This document shows positions 1-11,525 of a stretch of DNA of 64,000 bases, piece after piece. Position 1 is the first letter of the stretch. Every line of letters starts with the position of its first letter. Under the pieces are notes generated by a model, which saw only the letters and a list, made by a program, of their open reading frames with translations, ran no database searches and was not told the DNA's origin. Position numbers and translations under genes: made by a program. This DNA is from Chenopodium formosanum (Eukaryota; Streptophyta; Magnoliopsida; Caryophyllales; Amaranthaceae): positions 4,097,001 through 4,161,000 of the forward strand of contig CM044873.1 in the NCBI GenBank assembly GCA_024500155.1, in the 5' to 3' direction.

Positions 1-2211
1 CTGAGATTAAGCCTTAAATTGAGTTTCATTGGTAAATCTGTGTTGTCATATAAGTTATTCATCTACAAACAAAAACAAACGAGGCAAAATTCAATAATTA
101 TGTTTAATAATTTTAAAGTACCATAGGTAATATTAGAATTTATTGGTAACTTTAAAGCATTTTATCCAATTTTAAATTGACCCCTATCGAATAAAATGAT
201 TCCAAGATCCTTTATTTGTGCAATAATTAACCAGAGTGAGGCCCTGCAATCAACCATTACATTTTCAAGGTGAGTAAACTCTTTACTGATTACAACTCTT
301 TGTAATTCTTGGTTGAATAATTAATCCATCACATGTTTAATTATTACTCTTAGCTTCAAGGTTCTAAACGCTTTAGGTAACCCTGTTGAATATAACCAAT
401 TAAAAGTGTAGATATGCGGTCCTACCCCCACTTCCCCAAGATATATTATGATGCTCTGCTGAGGGCCGACCCATCACAAACGATCAAGGTTTTCGTCGGG
501 TTTTTAATTGGAAAAGCTGCATCAATATTTCTGGGATCTAGATTTATTATGTTGTGATTTTATAGTGAACTCTAACGCATCATCAAGCAACATAAATAAA
601 CCTAAACATGCATAATCTACTAATGCAATAAAACATGACATAGTATGGCCCCTTAATCCTAAGAAAACTAATAAAGTAAAATGCTCCCACTTGAACCTTC
701 ATGGACCTCATCCATCTTGCTCCATTGGGTCTTCACTTCATTGGCTTTTGGATCAACTGCAACCTGTAAATTTATTCTATTCTATCTACTACTTAAATAA
801 AATAAAATAAATTACAAAATACTCAACGGTACGCAGACCGTATTTAGATTACAAAAATACTTCACGATGCGCAGATCGTATTTTAGAATCTATGGGCCAT
901 ACTAGTCTATATATAGCAATAAACAATATCATATATTATAAAGTGCCATATAATAAATCACTCATCATGCTTTCCTAAACTACAACATCGAATGTTCATA
1001 ATAAAGGTGCATGGCTATAAATATCTCATATTTTAATTAATTACCGTAATTAGATAATATCATATATTAATCATGACCAATTATAAAATATCATATATTT
1101 TAATTTAGGTATGAGATAGAATCAAATCTTATTTGAAATTATGGAATATAAATCATATTTATTTTCCATGTTTATCCTAACTAATTTAGGAATTCTATCC
1201 TAATTACTTGCCAATCACATATTTTAAATCAATTATTATCCATAAATAATTATGAGATAATCACATTATTTAATCAATTATTATCCTTATAGAATCTTTT
1301 GCTCCATAATTATCCAAACTTAACAAAGATAACAACTTTACTTTGTTAATTATCTTTTCCAAAATTTAAACTTATCTTTTAAAATTTTAAAATCTGATTT
1401 TATCTAAAATAAAATAATTAAAAAAAAATTTTTTTTTTTAAAAGAACCGTCAGCCACCGTGGTGTGGCCAGCCGGAGCCGGCCACGGTGGCTGCTGCCCC
1501 TGCAGTAGCGCAGGAACAGGAGCAGCAGCAGCACACGCAAGGCTGCGGCACTGCTGCGCTGCTCCTTGCTGCTGACCCAGCCCCGCCCCTCCCTCCTGGA
1601 CCACCAGCAGCGGCACCACCGTGGCAGCGCCACCCAGCCGCGGTGCTGCTGCTGTTTTTCCTTTTTTTTTTTTTTTTATTTTTTATTTTTTTAAAAAATT
1701 TATTTAATTAATCAAAACAACTTTTGTTAAAATTAATTAAAACTTTATGTGGTCCAATTAATTCCAAAATTAAATCATATTCAATTTTGAAATTAAGGTT
1801 CTTGATGAAATTAATCCCCAATTTAATTTAACACTTAAATTAAATAATTTGACCATGAAAATTCATAATTTTAGCATGTAATCAAATAGATCAAATTCCT
1901 TAAACATATTACCATCGAATTAAATCAAAATTTAAACACGAATTTCACAAATTAGGGTTCAAATTTCGAAAATTTCGAAATTGGGGTTCTAGGGGTTCGA
2001 ATTTTTCGATTTTGTTAGGGCAAATTCGGATCAAAATTATGGTTAATATGGAGCAAATTAAACACCTTTAATGATTCTATATTGTTAAATCACATTTAAT
2101 ATAACAATTGACTCATAATTAAATATTCTCCCTCCTAATTGAATTAAAATTGTGGATTATCAAAGAATTATTACTCAATATATGTAGATGCAAGAGGCTA
2201 ACTGATACCAC
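1..2211 (-). mobile_element. Internal region of a minus-strand LTR retroelement (coding capacity not seen)
   Basis: This stretch lies downstream (element orientation) of a 5' LTR that ends at 2212. A primer-binding site, TGGTATCAG on the minus strand (about 2202-2210), starts one base after the LTR end and matches the complement of the initiator tRNA-Met 3' end. No gag or pol reading frame of useful length is visible in 2.2 kb, so the element is probably non-autonomous or heavily decayed. An unusual GC-rich island occupies about 1445-1660. The other LTR lies outside the window, so the length is unknown. No cellular gene was seen here. Confidence 0.5.
2202..2210 (-). other. Primer-binding site of the LTR element
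   Basis: Minus-strand TGGTATCAG, one base inside the LTR terminus, is the usual plant Copia/TRIM primer-binding core complementary to the 3' end of initiator tRNA-Met. It fixes the orientation of the element as minus. Confidence 0.6.
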
Positions 2212-2997
2212 TGTAGGAGATTATAGGTACTAAATGCGGAATTAACATGAATCATATTCATATAGCACCAAACCAAGGATCTCATGCATAACACATAAAG
2301 AAGTAAGAATTATACCTTTGAAGCGTGATTCCACGATGATCGAGCAAGAACAATGGGGAGATAAAGAACCTCAAACGTGATTCCTCTATTCAGTCCACGG
2401 GCACGGATTAAAGCCTCCACTAATGCTAGTTAGTCTCGAGAGAACACTTCTATCGATCTTCTACGGAGATGGAAGAACAATCAACTAGGCAAGGAACACC
2501 GTGCAACACCACGAGGGCCACTAGGGTGGCCGGACGTGAGGGGAGGTGAGAGAGAGGTGGCGTGAGAGAGAGAGAGGAAGAGGGTTTTTGGATGGTGGTT
2601 GCTTGTTTCACAATTCACTGTAATGTTAATTGTGACTTATCACCAACCCTAGGCAAGGCTATTATTTATAGATCCCATCTCTAAATAATAGCCCAAGTCC
2701 AATTCCAAGCCCACTTCTATTCCTACTCAAACTATACTTAGCCCACTCAAGCTTATGACTAATTGATTGCTCATGAGGCCCATAAATGGGCCTCTAACTT
2801 GCTTTAACCCAATACCCTTGTGTGTGACCAACATAGGATCCACTCTAAAGGGCTTTGGGCTATTTGACTAGTCCAAAGATCATCTCTCATAGTCTAGCAA
2901 CAGATGATGACGCCCCAATAGAATGAACTTATTATCTCCATAATAGTGATCCTTGATATATCTAGTAATTGCACTTATCGAAGACACAATTCCTTCA
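2212..2997 (-). mobile_element. 5' LTR of a minus-strand LTR retrotransposon
   Basis: In minus orientation this block starts TGAAGGAATTG and ends CTCCTACA, so it has TG...CA termini. It is followed by the primer-binding site at 2202-2210. A TATAAATA box (2663-2670) lies in the middle, as expected for the promoter of a plant LTR. The outer edge abuts the first satellite unit (from about 2998), suggesting insertion into the satellite array. The outer boundary rests only on the TG dinucleotide and the start of satellite similarity; the partner LTR is not in the window, so identity and age cannot be judged. Confidence 0.55.
2663..2670 (-). promoter_or_regulatory. TATA box of the LTR promoter
   Basis: TATAAATA on the minus strand, inside the LTR and roughly 450 bases before its 3' end, fits the U3/R boundary of a plant retrotransposon LTR. 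Confidence 0.4.
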
Positions 2998-5900
2998 TAT
3001 ATAACGATCATATATGGTTTCAAATGGCAATATATAACCCCGAGATGTATCCCTTAGGGTTTCACAGTTTTTCGCCACCGGGCCTCGGAACCTCAAATTT
3101 TCCTCAAAAAACGTGGATTATAACCTTCAATTTTGTAATTTTTTGACCTTTTTTCGCCAGGAAATAAAAATTGCCGAGATGTTTTTCATGGTCCCTAGTC
3201 TCTAAGAGTCTAATTGGGGCTATGGAACCACCCAATATGCCCTTAAACGGTCATTTTACCCATTCACAACTTGGAGTGATTTTGTAAAATCAATTAAGTC
3301 TACCACGGACGCTACAGACAGCATATAATGATCCTATGTGATTTCTAACAGAATTATATGACCCCGAGATGCATCCCTTAGGTTCTCAAGTCTTTTTGCC
3401 ATCGGGCCCCAAAACCTCAAATTTTCCTCAAAAAACGTGGATTATAGCCTTCAATTTTGTAATTTTTTGACCTTTTTTCGCCAGGAAATAAAAATTGCCG
3501 AAATGTTTACCATGGTCCCTAATATCCTCGAGGAGTCAAATTGAGTCGGTGGAACCATCCAATATGCCCTTAAACGGTCATTTTACCCGTTCACAACTTG
3601 CAGTGATTACGTAAACTCAAGCCTACCACAGACGTTTATGACAACATATAACGATCATATATGGTTTCAAATGGCATTATATAACCCCGAGATGTATCCC
3701 TTAGGGTTTCAAGGCTTTTCGCCACCGGGCCTCAGAACCTCAAAATTCCTCAAAAAGCGTGGATTATAGCCTTCAATTTTGTAATTTTTTGACTTTTTTT
3801 CACCCGGAAATAAAAATTGTCGAGATGTTTTCCATGGTCCCTAGTACCCTCCAAGTGTCTAATTGGGTCGGTGGAACCATCCAATATGCCCTTAAACGGT
3901 CATTTTACCCGTTAACAACTTGGAGTGATTTTGTAAAATCAATTAAGTCTACCACGGACTCTACAGACAACATATAATGATCATATGTGGTTTCTAACGG
4001 AATTATATGACCCTGAGATGTATCCCTTAGGGTCTCAAGTCTTTTTTCCACCGGGCCTCAAAACCTCAAATTTTCCTCAAAAAACGTGGATTATAGCCTT
4101 CGATTTTGTAATTTTTTGACATTTTTTCGCCAGGAAATAAAAATTGCCGAGATGTTTACCATGGTCCCTAATATCCTCGAGGAGGCAAATTGAGTCGGTG
4201 GAACCATCCAATATGCCCTTAAACGGTCATTTTACCCGTTCACAACTTGCAGTGATTACGTAAACTCGAGCCTACCACAGACGTTTATGACAACATATAA
4301 CGATCATATATGGTTTCAAATGGTGTTATGTAACCACGAGATGTATCCCTTAGGGTTTCAAGGCTTTTCACCACCGAGCCTCGGAACCTCAAAATTCCTC
4401 AAAAAGCGTGGATTATATTCTTCAATTTTGTAATTTTTTGACCTTTTTTCACCCAGAATAAAAATTGTCGAGATGTTTTCCATGGTCCCTAGTACCCTCC
4501 AAGAGTCTAATTGGGTCGGTGGAACCATCCAATATGCCCTTAAACGGTCATTGTACCCGTTCACAACTTGGAGTGATTTTGTAAAATCAATTAAGTCTAC
4601 CACGAACGCTACAGACAACATATAATGATCATATGTGGTTTCTAACGGAATTATATGACCTCGAGATGTATCCCTTAGGGTCTCTAGTCTTTTTGCCACC
4701 GGGCCTCAAAACCTCAAATTTTCCTCAAAAAACGTGGATTATAGCCTTCGATTTTGTAATTTTTTACCTTTTTCGCCGGGTAATAAAAATTGCCGAGATT
4801 TTTACAATGGTCCATAATATCCTCCGGGAGTCAAATTGAGTCGGTGGAATAATCCAATATGTCCTTAAACGGTCATTCTACCCGTTCACAACTTCAAGTG
4901 ATTTCGTAAACTGAAGCCTACCACGTACGTTTATGACAACATATAATGATCATACGTGATTTCAAACGGCATTATATAACCCCGAGATGTATCCCTTAAG
5001 TTTCAAGGCCTTTCGCCATCGGTTCCCGAAACCTAAAAATTTCTCAAAAAGCGTAGATTATAGCCTTCAATTTTGTAATTTTATGACCATTTTTCATCAG
5101 AAATAAAAATTGTCGAGATGTTTACTATGGTTTCTAATACCCTCCAGGAGTCCAATTGGATCAGTGGAACCGTCCAATATGCCCTAACGGTCATTTTACT
5201 CGTTCACAACTTGAAGTAGTTTCGTAAAATCAAGCCTACCACGGACGTTACAGACAACATATAATGATCATATGTGGTTCCAAACGGAATTATATGACCC
5301 CGAGATGTATACCTTATGGTCTCAAGTCTTTTCGCCACCAGGCCCCAATACCTCAAAATTTCCTTCGATTTTGTAATTTTTTGAACTTTTTTCGCACGGA
5401 TATAAAAATTGCCGAGATGTTTATCATGCTCCCTTATATTCTCCGGGAGTCCAATTGGGTCGATGGAACCATCCAATATGCCCTTTAACGGTCATTTTAC
5501 CCGTTCACAACTTAAAGTGATTTCGTAAACTTAAGCCTACCACGTACGTTTATGACAACATATAATGATCATGTGTGGTTTCAAACGGAATTTTATAACC
5601 CCGAGATGTATCCCTTAGGGATTCAAGGCTTTTCGCCACCGGGCCCCGAAACCTCAAAATTCCTCAATAAGCGTGGATAATAGCCTTCAGTTTTGTAATT
5701 TTTTGACCATTTTTCGTCCGGAAATAAGAATTGTCGAGATGTTTACTATGGTTTCTAATACCCTCCAAGAGTCCAATTGGGTCGGTGGAACCGTCCAATA
5801 TGTCCTGAAACGGTCATTTTACCTATTCACAACTTAAAGTTGTTTCGTAAAATCAAGCCTACCACGGACGTTACTGACAACATATAATGATCATATGTGG

Positions 5901-6330
5901 TTTCAAACAGAATTATATGCCCCCAAGATGCATCCCTTAGGGTCTCAAGTCTTTTCGCCACCGGGCCCCAATACCTCAAAATTTCCTTTTAAAACGTGGA
6001 TTATAGCCTTCGATTTTTTTAATTTTTTGACCTTTTTTCGCCCGAAAATAAAAATTGCCAAGATGTTTACCATGGTCCCTAATATCCTCCGGGAGTGAAA
6101 TTGGGTCGGTGGAACCATTCAATATGCCCTAAACGATCATTTTACCCGTTCACAACTTGAAGTGATTTTGTGAAATAAAGCCTACCACGGACGTTACAGA
6201 CAACATATAATGATCATATGTGGTTTCAAACGGAATTATATGACCCCGAGATGTATCCCTTAGAATCTTAAGGCTTTTTGCCACCGGGCCCCAAAACCTC
6301 ATAATTTCCTTAAAAAATGTGGATTATAGC
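2998..6330. repeat. Satellite array 1, about 324-bp units, with A/B dimer structure
   Basis: About ten units follow each other head to tail. The anchor phrase TGGTTTC...ATTATATGACCCCGAG recurs at about 3015, 3335, 3660, 3985, 4310, 4633, 4955, 5271, 5573, 5895 and 6218, so the spacing is 302-325 bases. Units contain conserved blocks such as GTGGATTATAGCC, AATAAAAATTGCCGAGATG, GGTCGGTGGAACCATCC and AAACGGTCATTTTACCCG. In the left part two unit types alternate: type A reads TTTCAAGGCTTTTCGCC and is preceded by GACGTTTATGACAAC; type B reads TCTCAAGTCTTTT and is preceded by ACAGACAACATATAATG. Short reading frames inside the array are by-products of the repeat and carry no known domain. Confidence 0.93.
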
Positions 6331-7125
6331 TAGAGCTGTCAAAAACTTACCCTACCCGAGAACCCGACCTTAATGGAAAAAGATCTTAACCCAGCCTGTA
6401 CTCGAACAATGGGGTTAAACTAGTGACTTGTAATCTGACTTGAACATGACCTGATCTTAACTGAAAATCATTTGATCCAATACTTTATGACTTGAACCCG
6501 AACCTGCCCTGACCTGATAGTAACCGTCAACCGATTTAATCCGAACTGAAAACAATCCGAACTTGAACTAGTACCCGATTCAATTAAAACATGAACCTGA
6601 GTCATGAAAGGTTTAATAAAATTTTTAATACCTTTTATTCAGCTTATATAATGGTATAATTTTGTAAACCTTCAATTCGATTAAATAAAATCTTTTGTTC
6701 AGCTTATATAACTTTTGTTCTTTATTACTCGTACATAGGTTTAATAAAATCTTGATGATGCTTGATCAAATTATGGAAGGCGTAATTATATAGTTCAACT
6801 TGGCCACATCGATATTTATTAGAATTGAACTTGAACCAGAACCCGACTCAACACTAACCCGAACGTACCATCTTGTTAACCCATCCAAACTCGACTCAAC
6901 ACAACCCAAACCTGAAATTAATCCCGATCTGATTTTAACTCGAATTGAACCCGACCTATATTCGAAAAGGTGAACGAACCGTTATAACTTGAACTGAAAT
7001 TGACCCGACCTGAACCTAAACCTGAACTGAAGCTAGATTGACCCGACATGACCTGATCCTGATTTAACCCGAGGTATAATTTGACCCGACCCAAACTCGA
7101 CTTGAATACCCGAATTGACAGCTCA
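6331..7125. mobile_element. CCCGA-rich module with terminal inverted repeats, copy 1
   Basis: The module begins TAGAGCTGTCAA and ends TTGACAGCTCA, an 11-base imperfect terminal inverted repeat. The interior is full of degenerate AACCCGAACCTGACC motifs. It joins the satellite at the phase GGATTATAGC and ends about 320 bases before the SKP1 start codon. A near-identical copy in the same junction context occurs at 34633-35431. Termini of the type TAGRGNTGTCAA resemble hAT elements, but no 8-bp target-site duplication is visible and no transposase is encoded, so class assignment is inference. Confidence 0.6.
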
Positions 7126-7445
7126 GATGGTATAGTGAAAAATTGATGGCAAGTGGGAAATGGTGATGAACTGTTGATGCTAAATCAAACTTGAGAAGCC
7201 AAAGAGGCCCAAAAGCCAATAAAAATAAAGCACAACCAAATCGGACCCATATACCCATGGGTTGGTTTCTCTAGACCATTCCTAATTTCCACGCGTTTCA
7301 TCATTTATTCATGATTGTCTATAAAAATAAAACACAACAAATCAACTTAAATAAAAAAATCCCCAAACTTGTTCGTTCGTTCTCATCTTCTTCCTGCTAT
7401 CACCATTTTCTCTCTCCTAGGGTTAGGCTTAATCCAGAAAATTCA
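7126..7445 (+). promoter_or_regulatory. SKP1 upstream region and 5' UTR
   Basis: About 320 bases between the repeat module and the SKP1 ATG. They contain a GAGGCCCAAAAG stretch near 7204 (a GGCCCA element typical of housekeeping plant genes) and CTAGGGTTAG near 7418, a telo-box-like motif common in 5' UTRs of growth-related plant genes. A CT-rich leader (TCTCATCTTCTTCC) lies just before the start. There is no obvious TATA box. The functional reading is inference. Confidence 0.4.
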
Positions 7446-9661
7446 ATGGCGTCAAGCAGAAAGATTACTCTGAAAAGCTCAGATGGTGAGACATTCGAGG
7501 TAGAAGAAACGGTTGCTTTGGAATCTCAGACGATTAAGCATATGGTTGAAGATGATTGCGCTGATAGTGTTATCCCTTTGCCGAATGTTACCAGCAAGAT
7601 CCTTGCCAAGGTGATTGAGTACTGTAAGAAGCATGTCGATTCTCCTAAATCATCCACAGATAACGCCGCTGCTACCGATCGCCAGGTTGATGATGAACTC
7701 AAGACTTGGGATGCTGATTTTGTCAAAGTTGACCAGGCTACCCTCTTCGATCTCATCCTTGTAACCCTCTTTCTCTCTTTATTTCATTGTTCAATTCTTG
7801 AATTTTCTGGGTTTTTGTTCGATTGGTTTGTTGATTGGATGAAATAGTTGTTTTTTTTTTTTTTTTTTTTTTTGGGGGGGGGGGGGGGGGGTGGGGGTGG
7901 GGAAGGGGGAAGACTTGAAAGCGTTGTTTTGTGGAGAATTCTGATTTGGATATTGAATTTTGATTGTGATGTATATTATTTGGGAGTTTGGGAGTAATCA
8001 TTTTTTGGGGGTTTGAACTGAAATTAGCTTGGGTTTGATGTATTGCAGAATAATTAAGTGTTGTATATCATTTGGACTTTGAAATTTGAAAGTAGTGTAC
8101 AACAGATTGACAGCTTCTGTAGGTATAGGTCATATTGAAGAGAAGAAATTATGACTATTGTTTCTTAATTGATTGGGATTTTCTTCATATACTGCTAGTC
8201 TCCTGGATTTTTATTTGATTCCTCTTGATAGGAATTTTCGCTCGGATGATTACCTGATTGTTTATTATCTACTTCCTTAGGCTGTAATTTGATGTGGATT
8301 AATAGTTTGTGTGCTCTGTGTTGGACTTAGATTGTTCTCGAGGTCGTGGTAATTGTGCATCTGTTAATGTTTTGTTTGATTCCTTAGGGGTGTTGGTGTT
8401 GGGGTAATGGTGTGTCCAAATTTTAACACTCTGTTTGGATAAGGGGAAGGGAGCGAAAGGAACAAGTTTTGTTTTTGTTTGATTAGGATGGAGAGAACCT
8501 TCCCTCTTTAATAAATGCCATCCCTCCATATTGGAGGGATAATACAGCTCTACCTTACCCGCCCTTTCATTCCTCTTCCACCTTGCAATCCTTCAAAGTT
8601 ATAAGGCTGGATAATTGAGTCCGATGCATCCTTTTGTAAACATTACACAAATGAACTAAGGAATGGTTTGTCTTTTTAATCTTGGTCAAAAACCTATGGG
8701 TATGGAAATGTTTTCTAAAGTGCTGTAGAAGCAGGAAAATCTCTTTGGAGACTCAGTATCATACCATCTAACCATCACTTATCTTCTATTTGTGCTTTTT
8801 CTATATTGCTTGATCATTCATTTTTAAATTTACTTTGATTCTGGAGTAGTGTACAGGATCATGTTGCGACTGTCTATTTTCTGTTTTCAGAAGGAGATAC
8901 GTCTGCGTTTTTTGTCTGCTGAAGGTGTTTAACTTTTTGTATTTTTGGAGTATTTCAATGCACTCTTGGTCTTCTTTATCATTGCTTACTAGTAGTGTAT
9001 ATGACTAGTTACTTCTGGATGTGATACCATAACATCTACATTAGTCTTTACAAAGTTTGAAGGATCTATTTGTATTACATTTTGCTGCCTACAGTACTAG
9101 CTGATTGGGTTGTATTCTGGTTTATGTGGTTAGTTTCATAAGTTCATGGCTACAGTTACTGTTTTTTCTCTTTAAATCTGATTAATTTCTTGGATTATGT
9201 TATGCCCTTGTGAAAAGGTTTTTTTTTTTTTTTTTTTTAAATATATATATATTTAAATGTGGATGAAGGGCTAAAAAGTCGGGAAAGAAAAGCCAAACTG
9301 TGTTTGATAGTCTTTTTATCTTCTCAGATAATAATGTGAGCTGTCTTTCTTAGTTGACTGAGTTTTGTTTCCTTTTTTCATTAAGCCTTTTTAGGTCTAA
9401 CAAGATTCTTGATTTGTTTGTCATAAAGTAATAAGCACACTTTTAAAAAAATGTACTAAAAAATGATTGATTTGTTCTTGATTTCAGGCTGCCAACTACC
9501 TGAATATTAAGAGCTTGTTGGACTTGACTTGTCAAACCGTTGCTGACATGATCAAGGGAAAGACACCAGAAGAGATCAGGAAGACTTTCAACATCAAGAA
9601 TGACTTCACTCCAGAGGAAGAGGAAGAGGTTCGCAGGGAGAATCAGTGGGCCTTTGAATGA
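7446..9661 (+). CDS. SKP1: SKP1-like (ASK1-type) SCF ubiquitin ligase subunit, 2 exons
   Basis: SKP1 links cullin-1 to F-box proteins in SCF E3 ubiquitin ligases in nucleus and cytosol. Exon 1 is 7446-7760 (105 codons) and exon 2 is 9488-9661 (57 codons plus TGA), joined in phase 0 by a 1,727-bp GT-AG intron. The product is 162 residues, the usual family length. The N-terminal half is the POZ-like fold (KITLKSSDGETFEVEE, residues 7-22). Exon 2 supplies the Skp1 dimerisation/F-box-binding tail, with AANYLNIKSLLDLTCQTVA and the diagnostic ending ENQWAFE. The intron falls after FDLIL, the conserved position in plant SKP1 genes. The ATG at 7446 is chosen over an in-frame upstream ATG at 7311 because family similarity starts there. 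The intron carries a long T then G homopolymer tract. Confidence 0.96.
7851..7908 (+). repeat. T23-G18 homopolymer junction in the SKP1 intron, potential G-quadruplex
   Basis: Twenty-three T (7851-7873) are followed directly by eighteen G (7874-7891) and then further runs of 5, 4 and 5 G separated by one or two bases. This starts about 90 bases after the intron donor site. Such G runs can form quadruplexes on the transcribed RNA; the exact lengths may also reflect assembly error. Confidence 0.7.
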
Positions 9662-11525
9662 TGCCATGGCATCAAGGAATACAATCAAACCCGTGGGAAG
9701 GATGTGTTTGGCTATTCTATGAATGAATATACCAATGAATTTATGCCTCTTGTAGTTGAAATTGAGATTCCTGACTTGGTCTCATCTGTATTCTTCTGTC
9801 TTAGAATGTACTCTTCAGTGGTGAGACGAAGATGGATTGTAAATAATAGTAGTCTTATGGAGGGTTGCTGCTTGTGGGTGTCTGCTAATGATGGTAGCGC
9901 CATCTTCAGACAGTCACACCTTCCATCTTTTAATCATGTATGTGAATTGTGGGGTACTTTTGCATTTATAACTTAAATTTTATGTTTCTGATTTCTTTGG
10001 GATTTAGCTACTATGAGTTGGTGTTCTGGCTGCATTTTGAGTTTTGCCTTTAGGCTGAGAACTTGTTTAGTTCTACAGGAGATTAAGGTATGGAATCAGA
10101 CATAAGGAGGAAGGAAAGTGCTGCAAGACTAATAATATTAACTTGTGGCTTGTCTCCCAGCAATTTTTCTCCTTGTAATCAACTAATAACTTTTTAATTC
10201 TCCTTTCGCATCATTCATGGCATTCAAATTCGTCATTAACTACCTAAAAATTGAGAAAACTGTCCTCATCTGAGGACGAGGTTAATATGCCTTCAGATAG
10301 TAGAAAACTTTGGAGATTTTCAAGGCCAAAAGTTAAGGAAAATGAAAGAAATGAATTGTTGTGTTTGAGCCTCATTTTTGCTAACATTTGAACAGCCTTA
10401 CACTCTAGGTGTTTGCATGTAATTTGATGTACTCATATAATCATATTGAACTAGCCTACCAGATTGAAGTTTTTCTATTTGGAATCATCTTAGGTCTAAT
10501 TCCAATTACTTTGGCTAGATTATTCGTAACTGCACATTTACAATACAAACGAGGTGATCAGTTGGACCTTTAATTAATTAATCAATCTTTTTTTGATCGA
10601 CCTTCTGTGAATTAGAAAAAAAAAAAATTTGATTACTGTTCATTGAGTCATATGTTTAATTAATAGTTTATCAAATTGTTTCAAATTCAACTACTGTGTT
10701 GTGCTGTAGAGCCAGGCGAAGCTTGAGGGTCAGCTTTCAGAAATTCTGAAGAGTGTGAACAAGGTGCAAGTTAAAATTGTTTCAATGAGTTTGGTGTTGT
10801 TAGATTTCTTAGTATGAACTAATTAACTATGAAGATTGAAGTGACAAGATGTTGCCTATATTGCCGTATAAATCCCTATAATTTGCCATTGCCAGAAATG
10901 TTGCATTATTTCAGTGGCTGCTTGATTAGATGCAATAGGTTGACATGTGATGTCGTCTATCCTAGCTTGCTCAGGAAATGCTCAAAACTATACCAATTCC
11001 AGGGGATCTTACTTTACATTATGAAGTTTCAATGACCTTAGATTTGATTTAAATCTGAGGTGCAACCATAAGCAAAATGTTTATGCCAACAAAGAGTCAG
11101 CAGCACCAAATGAGGATGCAGATAACAAGGCCCCCAGTAGATATATAAAATTATTTGAGTACTCATTTCAAAAAAAATAACATCACAATTTGTTATTTGG
11201 TTACAAGAAGGGGAATATATTCACTCAAGTTGTTACTAAAAATAATACAGTAAAACTTGAGATTTCAGTATGTGTGAAAGGGAGTTTCTGACCTCAAGAA
11301 ACTCCCCATTCGCCTCCTGAGTTAGCCCATCATCTTCCTGCTTACATAAAGCCAATGATCTACTGAATGTCGGCGATAAATCCCATTTACTAAACATTCT
11401 TTACCAAATGGTGTCTTAAGTTTGAACCACAGACCATCAACAACACCATTTATGGTATTTGACAACTTGCATTGATTTGCATCAGTAAAGTCATCCCGTA
11501 TGAGTGATATAACATGAGCCTGATA
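9662..11525. other. Intergenic region between SKP1 and the PPR gene
   Basis: The first few hundred bases are the SKP1 3' UTR. The rest is AT-rich and holds no recognised gene. Two GT-AG-bounded exon-like stretches on the plus strand (10710-10763 and 10975-11052) are listed separately. The last 250 bases include the 3' flank of the minus-strand PPR gene. Confidence 0.5.
10710..11052 (+). pseudogene. Possible orphan exon pair, product not recognised
   Basis: 10710-10763 is an open 18-codon stretch (AKLEGQLSEILKSVNK at its core, helical and coiled-coil-like) flanked by AG and GTGCAA. 10975-11052 follows a CTCAG acceptor-like end, is in the same phase, contains EMLKTIPIPGDL and ends with TAA. 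Together they look like the last two exons of a gene, but no upstream exons or start codon could be found between SKP1 and this point. It may be a gene fragment, a 3' relic, or chance. I do not recognise the family. Confidence 0.2.

Noticed and set aside
1487..1711. Ala/Pro/Gln-rich open frames in the GC-rich island on both strands
   Set aside because: Open in several frames at once because the block lacks A/T; ends in homopolymer-coded Phe; no domain.
2946..6098. Several short reading frames in satellite array 1 (the longest 4358-4699, minus)
   Set aside because: They repeat with the satellite period, differ by frameshifts between units and match no protein family.
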